64,000 nt of DNA from Fontisphaera persica (GTDB taxonomy: Bacteria > Verrucomicrobiota > Verrucomicrobiia > Limisphaerales > Fontisphaeraceae): NCBI RefSeq assembly GCF_024832785.1, contig NZ_CP116615.1:3100001-3164000 (forward strand), written 5' to 3'. A program made the position numbers and the translations under genes. Below are positions 8,463-16,340 of the stretch, piece after piece. Below the pieces are notes generated by a model. It was not told the origin of the DNA. It made no database searches and saw only the letters and a program-made list of their open reading frames with translations. Every line of letters begins with the position of its first letter. Positions within the stretch are counted from its first letter, which is position 1.

Positions 8463-9577
8463 TTCATCCTCGTGAAGTTATTGACAGTATTTCCAAGGTA
8501 CTCGTCAATGTTGCCTGTGCCCAACAATTCTATGTAACTTGCATCTAACGGCCACTTAGGCCAAAAGTTTCCCCGTGGTGCAGGGTCATCGGTTCCGCCG
8601 TAAAGATGCGAGAGTTCATGCAAAAGGATGTCCACTTGCGAGTCTGGAGACGCCTTGAAGAATTTGGGACAAAAATGAATATCACTATCGTACGGACTCC
8701 ATGGTCGCGTGTATGCCATTGTATCCCCAAGGCAAAAACATTCGCATTCTGCTTCATACTTGTTGGCTGCCATCCCGCTGGCAACAGCATGCAAGACAGA
8801 TGAAATATTGGCATACCACGAATGGTAGTCCGACCGGAAACCTGAGTCGGAAGCGTAGCGCGCAGCGAACGAAGGGCTGGAACCAACCAATTTGCTTACA
8901 GCGTAATTGGATAGCGTCGTGATCGTAACCAGCAAATTAGCTTTTAGGGTAGCTTCGGCTTTTATCAGCGCCGCCTTTTCCTTGTCGTTACAAAGGCTGA
9001 AGTCAGCGAATAAACCAAGAGCATCGAAAACGTTTACTGGATTCTGATGGCAATAGCCGTAGAGGTTCACTCCCCCTCTTTCCCCCATGGGGTCTCTGGA
9101 AAGCCACCTGCCGGCGGTGGGGGAGTAGTAGCGGTGGCCGTAGTAAGAGAGGCCGGTTTCCCAGTCAAAGTATTTGGTGGAGAAGAGATGATGGAAGTCC
9201 TTGGCCAGGGGGCCCGTGGCGTGGAGAAGCTCGCCAAACGGGCAGCATTCGTGTTCTGACGAGCGTTGCTCTGTGGCCGCATTCGACGTGTGGAGGAATA
9301 ATTTCCCTTCGGCGGGACGCCGAAGGGCACACGCCGGAGGCGTGTGCTCCCCGAGACCAACAACGTGCGCCAACCCCGCTTGCAACCCTCCTGAAATCGA
9401 ACCCGTCCCCTGCGTCGTCCCCGACAAATCCACCCCCCATACGTGCGTGCGTAGCTCACCCCTTGGCCCATGCACTGCGGGACAATTCTTCTCCTCCACG
9501 ATTGCCCACCCACCTATGGCTTCATTCACCTGCATCTTGTGGCTGACCTCGAACCCAATATCTCCCAAATCCCCCAT
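8459..9577 (-). CDS. Orphan RHS-repeat tip with aspzincin-like metallopeptidase toxin domain
   Basis: A 372-residue protein. Residues about 110-189 are the RHS-associated core end: CPFGELLHATGPL, KYFDWETGLSYYGHRYYSP, GRWLSRDPMGERGGVNLYGYCHQNP, FDALGL. The variable tip (190-372) carries DSDIHFCPKFF and HELSH (320-324) followed by GTDD (328-331). This matches the HExxH plus GTxD zinc signature of the M35/aspzincin group, so the tip is probably a Zn-dependent endopeptidase. The long N-terminal RHS cage is missing. Residues 62-110 look scrambled relative to normal RHS and coincide with two palindromic repeats, so this is a truncated or displaced tip. Whether it is still delivered is unknown. The start ATG at 9577 is simply the longest option. 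Confidence 0.72.
   Translation of the reverse strand: MGDLGDIGFEVSHKMQVNEAIGGWAIVEEKNCPAVHGPRGELRTHVWGVDLSGTTQGTGSISGGLQAGLAHVVGLGEHTPPACALRRPAEGKLFLHTSNAATEQRSSEHECCPFGELLHATGPLAKDFHHLFSTKYFDWETGLSYYGHRYYSPTAGRWLSRDPMGERGGVNLYGYCHQNPVNVFDALGLFADFSLCNDKEKAALIKAEATLKANLLVTITTLSNYAVSKLVGSSPSFAARYASDSGFRSDYHSWYANISSVLHAVASGMAANKYEAECECFCLGDTMAYTRPWSPYDSDIHFCPKFFKASPDSQVDILLHELSHLYGGTDDPAPRGNFWPKWPLDASYIELLGTGNIDEYLGNTVNNFTRMK
9305..9347. repeat. Two abutting GGA-loop hairpins inside the RHS frame
   Basis: CCCTTCGGCG / loop GGA / complement at 9305-9327 is followed at once by GCACACGCC / loop GGA / complement at 9327-9347. Both are perfect. They lie exactly where the RHS reading frame stops resembling RHS, which suggests insertion into the gene. 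The loop matches the hairpins outside the gene. Confidence 0.75.
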
Positions 9578-9685
9578 CCCTTCAAGCCTTCATTCGCCCC
9601 TTTGCCCCCGCATGCAAGACGCAGGCCTTATTCCGCTACGCAGTACGAAACACTTGCGTTAGGACACAGGAAAGTTTGACGGGCA

Positions 9686-9783
9686 GACTGGTGGTTAAAG
9701 GCGCGTCTGTTTGATGACGGCAATTCTGCAATCACGGAGCCGGGAGGCTCCGTGAACCCGCAGGCGGGGACGCCTGCGCTACA
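9686..9783 (+). repeat. CACGGAGCC-hairpin repeat unit 1
   Basis: Order: GACTGGTG, GACGGCAATTCTGCAATC, hairpin CACGGAGCC-GGGA-GGCTCCGTG (9733-9754), GAACCCGCAGGCG, CGCCTGCGCTAC. The same order is found at 10166-10265 and 10492-10587. Confidence 0.75.
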
Positions 9784-9965
9784 CACCCTCACCTTGGCTT
9801 TCTGCTACGATGGGGTGGAGGGAAAAGGGGGCAGAGCGTGTGAAGGGGGGAGATTAACCACGAATGAACACGAATGGACACGAATTTTCACACAGAAGAA
9901 AACAAAGGAAACGAAGAGGGAGAAGAGGCCCCTCACCCTGACCCTCTCCCCGAGGGGGAGAGGGA
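9769..9965 (+). repeat. Composite extragenic repeat, copy B
   Basis: Aligns with 7507-7702. The first 45 nt differ at only about two positions, and divergence grows through the CACGAATGAACACGAATG part to the terminal CCTCTCCCC hairpin. Confidence 0.7.
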
Positions 9966-10165
9966 AATACATCAAATTCTGTCACAGACTTTGACCACCC
10001 TCACCCTAGCCCTCTTCCAATGGGAGAAGGAGGAATTGTAGCTGCGCGGATTATTCTCACGCTGGTACCTTGGCCCCTTAGCATATTTAGCCTGCGGGTT
10101 GCGGGCCTACTTCCGCTACGCGATTCGTGGACGCCATACGTTATGGCTAATGCGAGATTGAGATG

Positions 10166-10265
10166 GGGCTTGGTGCGTCCAGGGGCGTGTGTTTGACGAC
10201 GGCAATTCTGCAAGCACGGAGCCGGGAGGCTCCGTGAACCCGCAGGCGAGGACGCCTGCGCTACA
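10166..10265 (+). repeat. CACGGAGCC-hairpin repeat unit 2
   Basis: Second copy of the unit. The hairpin is at 10215-10236, preceded by GACGGCAATTCTGCAAG and followed by GAACCCGCAGGCGAGGACG and CGCTACA. Confidence 0.75.
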
Positions 10266-10491
10266 GACCCTCACCGTGGCCCTGTCCCGGGGGGAGAGGG
10301 AAAATAGTTAATGTGCCTCGAATTATTCATTATCTGCGTTTGCTCAATGCAGACGAGGAGGGAAAGTAAGAATAGAAACCCCATAGATGTTCTCATTTCC
10401 ATTCGTTGCCTCCGGCCTGCGGGACGGAGGCTGAATCCCGCTTTGCGGGACGGGGACGCCTGCGCTATGGGAAATGAAAGATTGATGAGCG

Positions 10492-10587
10492 GACTGGTGC
10501 TTTTGGGCGCATACGCTTGACCTTGGCAATTCAGCAATCACGGAGCCGGGAGGCTCCGTGAACCCGCAGGCGAGACGCCTGCGCTAC
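10492..10587 (+). repeat. CACGGAGCC-hairpin repeat unit 3
   Basis: Third copy. The hairpin is at 10539-10560, preceded by CTTGGCAATTCAGCAATC and followed by GAACCCGCAGGCGAGACG and CGCTACA. The upstream flank is the most diverged of the three. Confidence 0.75.
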
Positions 10588-10704
10588 AGGGGGTGGTCGC
10601 CGGGAAAGGGGTCCATCCAATCAACTCGCGGCCCGGCGTGGGGATTCCGGCTTGTCAGAAAGTTGCCGGGGAGACAGGATAGCTGCTGTTCATTTTAGCA
10701 TCTT

Positions 10705-11730
10705 ATGAAGTTAGAACGGTTTGCCGGGAATCCCATTCTTGCGCCGCATCCGGACCATCCCTGGGAGGATTTGGCGGTGTTCAATCCCGCCGCGTATTAT
10801 GACGCGGAAAAGGGGGAAGTTCTGTTGTTGTACCGCGCCGCGGAATCGCATCCGGATTACAAATGTTACTTCGGGCTGGCGAAAAGCCGGGATGGCTACC
10901 ACTTTGAGCGCGTTTCCGACCGCCCGGCGATGGACATCAGCCGGGAGGGCTTTGACGGGGCCACGATTCAGGACCCGCGCATCGTCAAGATGGGGGAGTG
11001 GTTTTACGTCACTTATGCCTGCCGCCATTTTCCGTTTGGGCAGTTCTGGGTGCCCGGTGGACGCGACCGTTATGTGAAGCCAGACGTGGGCGAGGAGTTT
11101 CCGCGTTATTTGCGGCTCAACGCCACGCTGACGGGGCTGGCGATGACCCGGGATTTTCAGCACTGGATCCGGGCGGGCTGGATCACCAACCCGCTGCTGG
11201 ACGATCGCGATGCCATTCTCTTTCCCGAAAAGGTCAACGGCAAGTTTGTGCTGATGCACCGGCCGCTGGAGTGGGTGGGGCCGGAATACGGCACGGAGCA
11301 TCCCTGCGCGTGGATTGCGTTCAGCGATGATTTGCTGGGCTTTCCTTTTGTCCGCAGCAGGCTGCTGATTAAAAATAAATATCCCTGGGAGGCGGCCAAG
11401 CTGGGCATCAACACCCCGCCCATTCGCACGGCGCATGGATGGTTCACGTTGTATCACGCGGTGGGTCCGGACAAGTTTTACCGGCTGGGCGCTCTGTTGC
11501 TGGATTTGGAGGACCCGGGCATCGTGCGGCATCGCACACCGGACTGGCTCATGCAGCCGGAGACGGATTACGAAATCGAGGGGTTTTACCGCGGCGTATG
11601 TTTTCCGTGCGGGACGGTGGTGAAGGACGACACGCTGTTCGTGTACTATGGCGCCGGGGACAAATACTGCGCGCTGGCAACCTGTCGGTTCAGCAAGCTG
11701 CTGGATTATTTATTGCAATGCCCGGCGTAA
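10705..11730 (+). CDS. Glycoside hydrolase family 130 (mannoside phosphorylase-type)
   Basis: A 341-residue cytoplasmic enzyme without signal peptide. GH130 marks are GNPILAP near residue 8, LLLYRAAES, QDPRIVKMGEWFYVTYA with Asp90 as the expected general acid, DAILFPEKVNGKFVLMHRP, and the C-terminal FPCGTVVKDDTLFVYYGAGDKYCALA. The family phosphorolyses beta-mannosides to mannose 1-phosphate or hydrolyses them, depending on phosphate-binding residues I cannot settle by eye. It heads a run of same-strand genes with a Cys-rich protein and an SSS transporter, consistent with oligosaccharide uptake and breakdown. Confidence 0.87.
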   Translation: MKLERFAGNPILAPHPDHPWEDLAVFNPAAYYDAEKGEVLLLYRAAESHPDYKCYFGLAKSRDGYHFERVSDRPAMDISREGFDGATIQDPRIVKMGEWFYVTYACRHFPFGQFWVPGGRDRYVKPDVGEEFPRYLRLNATLTGLAMTRDFQHWIRAGWITNPLLDDRDAILFPEKVNGKFVLMHRPLEWVGPEYGTEHPCAWIAFSDDLLGFPFVRSRLLIKNKYPWEAAKLGINTPPIRTAHGWFTLYHAVGPDKFYRLGALLLDLEDPGIVRHRTPDWLMQPETDYEIEGFYRGVCFPCGTVVKDDTLFVYYGAGDKYCALATCRFSKLLDYLLQCPA

Positions 11731-11769
11731 ATTGAGATTTTCTTCGCAACCACACACAGCGAAGCGCGT

Positions 11770-12225
11770 ATGAGCAATCAGTCCTCCAACAGCCAGTGCG
11801 CCCAGGCCGCCGTGGCGCATTTCCAGCAAGGTTATGCCTGCTCGCAGGCCGTGGTGGCGGCGTTTGCGCCCAAACTGGGTTTCAGCATGGAGGCGGTGTT
11901 GAAGGCCGCCGCCGGCTTTGGCGGCGGGCTGGGGCGGCAGGCGCAAACGTGCGGGGCAGTGAATGGCGCCTGCATTGTCATTGGGCTGCGTTATGGCTCA
12001 ACGGACCCGAATGACAAGGACGCCAAGGAATTCACCTACCACACCGTGCGCGAGTTCTGCCGGCAATTCCGCGCCCGCCACAAATCCCTGCAATGCCGCG
12101 AACTGCTGGGCTGCGACATCAGCACGCCGGAAGGGCTGGCATTGGCGCGGGACAAAAAACTCTTTGCCACCCAATGCCCCAAGTTTGTGGGAGAGGCAGC
12201 GGAAATTCTTGAGCAACTCATCTGA
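11770..12225 (+). CDS. C_GCAxxG_C_C family protein
   Basis: A 151-residue soluble protein of the Cys-rich family named for its cysteine pattern. Visible are GYACSQAV (Cys24), FGGGLGRQAQTCGAVNGA (Cys61), Cys97, Cys109, Cys115 and Cys136. Members are presumed redox-active or metal-binding; a precise reaction is not known to me. It sits 39 nt after the GH130 gene and 24 nt before the symporter, so the three are probably cotranscribed. Confidence 0.85.
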   Translation: MSNQSSNSQCAQAAVAHFQQGYACSQAVVAAFAPKLGFSMEAVLKAAAGFGGGLGRQAQTCGAVNGACIVIGLRYGSTDPNDKDAKEFTYHTVREFCRQFRARHKSLQCRELLGCDISTPEGLALARDKKLFATQCPKFVGEAAEILEQLI

Positions 12226-12249
12226 CCGCCGGGCCGCACCCCTCTGCTC

Positions 12250-14103
12250 ATGCACTGGCTGGACCTGGTTATTATTGTCCTCTATTTCGCCCTGATGGTG
12301 GGGGTGGGGGTCTGGGTTTCCCAAAAAGCGGCGCAAAGCGCGGAGTCCTATTTTCTGGCGGGCAAAAGCCTGCCGTGGTGGATTATTGGCATTGCGCACG
12401 GCTCCAGCGGCGTGGACATCACGGGCACGATGTGGTTTGTGACGATGCTCTACGTATATGGCGCCAAGGGCATCTGGCTGTTGTGGATTTGGCCGCTGTT
12501 TAACGTCATTTTCCGCATGGTGTACCTGGGGGCGTGGGTGCGGCGCTCGAATGTCCTCACCGGCGCGGAATGGATGCGCACGCGTTTTGGCAAAAACCTC
12601 GGCTCGGAGCTGGCCTACCTGAGCGTGGTGTTGTACGCGCTGGTGAGCGTGGTGGGCTTTTTGAGCTATGCCTTTCAGGGCATCGGCAAGTTCGCCAAAT
12701 CCTTTCTTCCCTGGCCCCTGCCGGCTGAAGTTTATGGCACCCTCATCATGGTGGTGTCCGGGGCGTATTGCATTTTGGGCGGCATGTACAGTGTGGTGTT
12801 GAATGACCTCGTTCAGTTTGGGTTGATTCTGCTGGCCGCGGTCATCATTGCGGCAGTGGCCATCGCGGTGACTTCGCCGGAGCAGATTACCGCCGCCGTG
12901 CCGGCGGGGTGGGAGGAGCTGTTTTTTGGCTGGCGATTGAACCTGGACTGGAGCGGCCTGGTGCCGCAATTAAACGACAAGATTTACGGCCCGCAGGGAG
13001 ATGGTTATTCGCTGTATTTTCTGTTCATCGGCATGTTGCTCTTCAAGGGCATCCTGGTGAGCATGGCCGGGCCCACGCCCAATTACGCCATCCAGCACGT
13101 GCTCTCCACCCGGAGCCCGCGCGAGGCAGCGCTGGAGAATTTCATGATGGCGATTGTGTCGCTGGCGCCGCGGTTCCTCTTGATTGCCGGCATTGCGGTC
13201 ATTGGCCTGGTCCATTTCAGTCCGGAGCTGGCCAAAATGGCGGCGGCGGGCCAGAAACTGGATTTCGAGAAAATCCTGCCCGAGGTGGTCAATCAATACC
13301 TGCCGGTGGGGGCCAAGGGGCTGGTTCTGGCAGGACTGCTGGCAGCGTTCATGAGCACGTTTGTTTCCACCACCAACTCGGGCGTGGCGTACATTGTCAA
13401 CGACATTTACAAACGCTACCTCAAACCGGATGCCTCCCAGCAAAAGCTGGTGTGGATGGGCTATTTCTGGTCGCTCATGGTCATTCTGGCGGGCATCGGG
13501 TTTGGCTTTCACACAGGCTCCGTGCAAAAGGTGACGGAGTGGGTGGCCAACGCGTTGGTGCCGGCCTTCGTGGCGCCCAACGTGCTGAAATGGCACTGGT
13601 GGCGCTTCAATGGCTGGGGTTTTTTTGCCGGCATGGTCAGCGGCACGGCGGCGGCGGTCATCAAATTGTTTGTCCCCCTCAGTCCCACGGTGACCTCGCT
13701 GGTCATCATCGGCATCAGCATGATTTTTTCCGTGGGGGTCTGCCTGCTCACCCCGCCGGAGGACAAGGCCGTGCTGAAACGCTTTTATCTCACCGTGCGG
13801 CCCTGGGGCTGGTGGCGGCCCATTCATGCGCTGTGCGCGGCGGAGCATCCGCGTCTCCAAGCCAACCGGGATGCGGCGCGGGATTGGTTCAACATTGGCG
13901 TGGGCCTGGTCTGGCAGATTGCCATGGTGGCCGCGCCCATTTACCTGGTCATCCGCAACTGGCCGCGCTTTTGGGCGTGTGTCATCGTGTTCGTCGCGAC
14001 TTCCCTTGTGCTCAAGTTCACCTGGTACGACCGTCTGGAAAAGGAACACGAGATGTACCTGACGGATTACGAGGACAAACCAGCCTCCCCCACCAAGGTC
14101 TGA
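12250..14103 (+). CDS. Sodium:solute symporter (SSS family)
   Basis: A 617-residue membrane protein, longer than the symporter at 5485, with the SSS opening YFLAGKSLPWWIIGIAHGSSGVDITGTM and AAFMSTFVSTTNSGVAYIVNDIY in the sodium-site helix (about residue 375). About 13-15 hydrophobic helices are seen, with extra helices at the C-terminus. It would couple Na+ entry to uptake of a solute. Its place after GH130 suggests a sugar or sugar derivative, but this is inference. It converges with the next minus-strand gene across only 6 nt, and no clear terminator lies between. Confidence 0.88.
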   Translation: MHWLDLVIIVLYFALMVGVGVWVSQKAAQSAESYFLAGKSLPWWIIGIAHGSSGVDITGTMWFVTMLYVYGAKGIWLLWIWPLFNVIFRMVYLGAWVRRSNVLTGAEWMRTRFGKNLGSELAYLSVVLYALVSVVGFLSYAFQGIGKFAKSFLPWPLPAEVYGTLIMVVSGAYCILGGMYSVVLNDLVQFGLILLAAVIIAAVAIAVTSPEQITAAVPAGWEELFFGWRLNLDWSGLVPQLNDKIYGPQGDGYSLYFLFIGMLLFKGILVSMAGPTPNYAIQHVLSTRSPREAALENFMMAIVSLAPRFLLIAGIAVIGLVHFSPELAKMAAAGQKLDFEKILPEVVNQYLPVGAKGLVLAGLLAAFMSTFVSTTNSGVAYIVNDIYKRYLKPDASQQKLVWMGYFWSLMVILAGIGFGFHTGSVQKVTEWVANALVPAFVAPNVLKWHWWRFNGWGFFAGMVSGTAAAVIKLFVPLSPTVTSLVIIGISMIFSVGVCLLTPPEDKAVLKRFYLTVRPWGWWRPIHALCAAEHPRLQANRDAARDWFNIGVGLVWQIAMVAAPIYLVIRNWPRFWACVIVFVATSLVLKFTWYDRLEKEHEMYLTDYEDKPASPTKV

Positions 14104-14109
14104 ACCAGC

Positions 14110-15234
14110 TCACGGCGAGGCGTACATGGCGCGGCGGGCTTTCTCGAAGGTGGCGCCGGGAGGCGGCAGGGTTTTAATGGCCGCGTCATAGTTCACAATG
14201 TACTGCCACCAATTGTTGAAAAAGCCGCCCGTGATGCCCGGCCGATGCGGCAGGCGGGTCATCCACCAGCGATGATGGGCGGTGATGCCCTTCCAGCCGC
14301 CGGTCACCGCGTTGAGCTTTTTCTTCTGGCGGGGCAAATCGGGATAAGTCAGCCAGTCATCGGCATAGGTCCACACTTCGGTCAGGTTGTCCCAGTCATA
14401 GTCCCGCAAGGAATTGGGCGCAAAGTGAATGCTGCCCACTTCGGCCTCGCCGGGAAAATCCTTGTCCACCCGCGTGAATTGATTCCAGATATTACTAGGA
14501 TTGCCCTTGGGGTCCCATCGGCCCTGCCCCAAGGTAAGGGAGAGCACGCTTTCGATGCGATGCCCGTAGCTTTCCAGCATTTCGCCCTCGCCCCGTTCGT
14601 AATTCCAGCCCATAATCCACACCGTCTTGCCCACGTCGGGAATGTCATAAGGCCGGTAAAACCACGGATTGTCGGTCTGGTAGGGAATGCGGTCTCCCGG
14701 CGTTTTCCAGTGCAATTCATCCCACTGAAAATAAGGCGCGCCCCAGAGCCAGATTTCAGTGGCCTGGTGTTTGGCCAGCAGGGCCGGCAGGTTAAAACGC
14801 TCAAAAAGCCACTTGAAACTCGTCATGCCTTTATTGGCTTTTTTGCGGTCTTTTTCCCACATCTCCAGAAAAGTTTCCTCGGTGTAAGTGAACCCGTTGC
14901 GGAAGGTGGGGAAGCCGTCGTGATTGATTTTTTCCACGATGCGATACTCCACAAAACCGTGGCTGGTGGTGCGGGCGGCTTCCACCATGGTTTCGGTGAG
15001 CTTCCAGGGGTCCGACCACTTGAAACAGGCGTGCAAAGGTTGGTTGCCGCGGGTTCTCAGAATGGGGTCAAAGTTGATGACGATGACGTTGACCACCTGC
15101 TGTTTCTGTTGGGCCAGCGCGGCGGCGGTGACGGCGGCGGACAGGGAATGCGTCAACGCGCCCCACATCAAGCTCAGCCAGGCCGCCAGTGTGAGCCATT
15201 GCTTGCCGGAAGGGATTTGCATGAGCGAAACCAT
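14110..15234 (-). CDS. Secreted protein of unknown family
   Basis: About 374 residues from the ATG at 15234. A further ATG at 15222 and one at 15339 are alternatives. I favour 15234 or 15222 because either places a hydrophobic signal peptide (LTLAAWLSLMWGALTHSLSA) at the N-terminus. The mature part is rich in Trp, Tyr and Asp (FKWSDPWKLTETMVEAARTTSHGFVEYRIVEKIN, EIWLWGAPYFQWDELHW, KTVWIMGWNYERGEGEMLESYGHRIES) and looks like a compact extracellular domain. I do not recognise it. The neighbours are a symporter (convergent) and a membrane protein (divergent). Confidence 0.7.
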   Translation of the reverse strand: MVSLMQIPSGKQWLTLAAWLSLMWGALTHSLSAAVTAAALAQQKQQVVNVIVINFDPILRTRGNQPLHACFKWSDPWKLTETMVEAARTTSHGFVEYRIVEKINHDGFPTFRNGFTYTEETFLEMWEKDRKKANKGMTSFKWLFERFNLPALLAKHQATEIWLWGAPYFQWDELHWKTPGDRIPYQTDNPWFYRPYDIPDVGKTVWIMGWNYERGEGEMLESYGHRIESVLSLTLGQGRWDPKGNPSNIWNQFTRVDKDFPGEAEVGSIHFAPNSLRDYDWDNLTEVWTYADDWLTYPDLPRQKKKLNAVTGGWKGITAHHRWWMTRLPHRPGITGGFFNNWWQYIVNYDAAIKTLPPPGATFEKARRAMYASP

Positions 15235-15397
15235 GCCAGTTTTACCGGCAGATGCAACCTCGGTTGCAAACATACCGGCCGCCGTCTCCCCACTGTGAAA
15301 GGCAGAGTGGGCATTCTCCTGCAAAACGGGGCTGGCCATGCTCGCGCAGCGAGTGCTTGGTTTGGCCCCTGGTTATTTGTTATGGTGCGGCCACGGT

Positions 15398-16231
15398 ATG
15401 GCACAAGACCCTTCAGCAGCGGAGGCCGGCAGTCCGCCCGCGGGGGCGTGGCAGCCCCTGACCCCGCAGGGCGTCGCGGCCTTTGCGGGGGCAGGTTATG
15501 GCCGGACGCTGGCCATGCTGATGGTCTTCGGGCTGGCCATCGGGATGGTGGCCGCATGGTTTGTCCGCAGCGCCTGGTTTCCGCCGGTGGCGCGCGCGGT
15601 GACGGCGCTGCCCGCCAGCGGTGAAATTCGCGGCGGCCGGTTGAAGATGGAGCTGGACCAGCCGGTGGCGCTGGCCGGCAACCGCTTTTTATCGCTGGTC
15701 ATTGACCCCCATCACCGCGGCGAACAAAGCTTGCCGGCGGATGTGCAACTTGAGTTTGGGGTCACCAACCTGCATGTGCGGGGCGTGCTGGGGTATCTGG
15801 AAATTCCCTATCCGCCGGAGGTCGTGCTGCCCTTCAACCAGGCAGAGGCCGTGCCGTGGTGGGGAGCGTGGAGCCAGGCGATGGTGGCGCTGGTGTGGGT
15901 GGGGGCCACGCTGGGGCTGGTGGTCATTTGGACCTGCCTGGCCCTGGTTTACGTTCCTGTGGCGCGGGTGCTGGCCTGGCTGCGCGGCGCCAGGTTGAGC
16001 GTGGGCGCCGCCTGGCGTCTGTGCGCCGCCGCGCTCATGCCCGGCGCGGTCATTATGACGGTGGCCATTGGCGGGTATGGATGGGGGTTGATGGATTTAA
16101 TCCGGCTGGGGCTGGTGGCCATTTTTCATGTGATGGTGGCCTGGGTCTATGTGCCGCTGGCGGTCTGGTGTTTGCCACGTCAGGCGACCTCGTCGGCCTC
16201 ACGCGGCAATCCCTTTACCGCCAAACCCTGA
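15398..16231 (+). CDS. Integral membrane protein of unknown function
   Basis: About 277 residues with one N-terminal membrane helix (TLAMLMVFGLAIGMVAAWFV), a roughly 100-residue extracytoplasmic domain, then three or four helices to the C-terminus. The frame stays open upstream to 15338, but the ATG at 15398 (MAQDPSAAE) is nearer the first helix. The arrangement, a beta-rich loop between helix 1 and a DUF1189/Yip1-like bundle, is suggestive only. Divergent from the secreted unknown at 14110. Confidence 0.65.
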   Translation: MAQDPSAAEAGSPPAGAWQPLTPQGVAAFAGAGYGRTLAMLMVFGLAIGMVAAWFVRSAWFPPVARAVTALPASGEIRGGRLKMELDQPVALAGNRFLSLVIDPHHRGEQSLPADVQLEFGVTNLHVRGVLGYLEIPYPPEVVLPFNQAEAVPWWGAWSQAMVALVWVGATLGLVVIWTCLALVYVPVARVLAWLRGARLSVGAAWRLCAAALMPGAVIMTVAIGGYGWGLMDLIRLGLVAIFHVMVAWVYVPLAVWCLPRQATSSASRGNPFTAKP

Positions 16232-16340
16232 CGGATGGACTGGGCAAGCCAGATGTCCGGCGAGCGCTGCCCTGGACAAAATGGGCGTGCAGCAGAAAGG
16301 TTGCTTGACCTGCCGTGCGCAGCGTTTCTACTAACTGGAT

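Larger units (their letters stand above)
9578..10704. other. Non-coding, repeat-dominated stretch
   Basis: No gene is supported. The stretch holds three copies of a unit of about 100 bp centred on a CACGGAGCC hairpin, copy B of the composite repeat, and several CCTCACCC...CCTCTCCC blocks. The last 117 nt before the GH130 gene look unique and may hold its promoter; I see no clear match to a consensus there. Confidence 0.6.

Noticed and set aside
8459-9577. A complete RHS/YD-repeat toxin gene
   Set aside because: The upstream sequence holds no YD repeats or secretion domain; only the terminal core and tip remain.
7667-10300. A CRISPR array suggested by repeated palindromes
   Set aside because: Spacings are irregular, units differ in size, and no cas gene is present. 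The DUF2779 protein is only Cas4-like.
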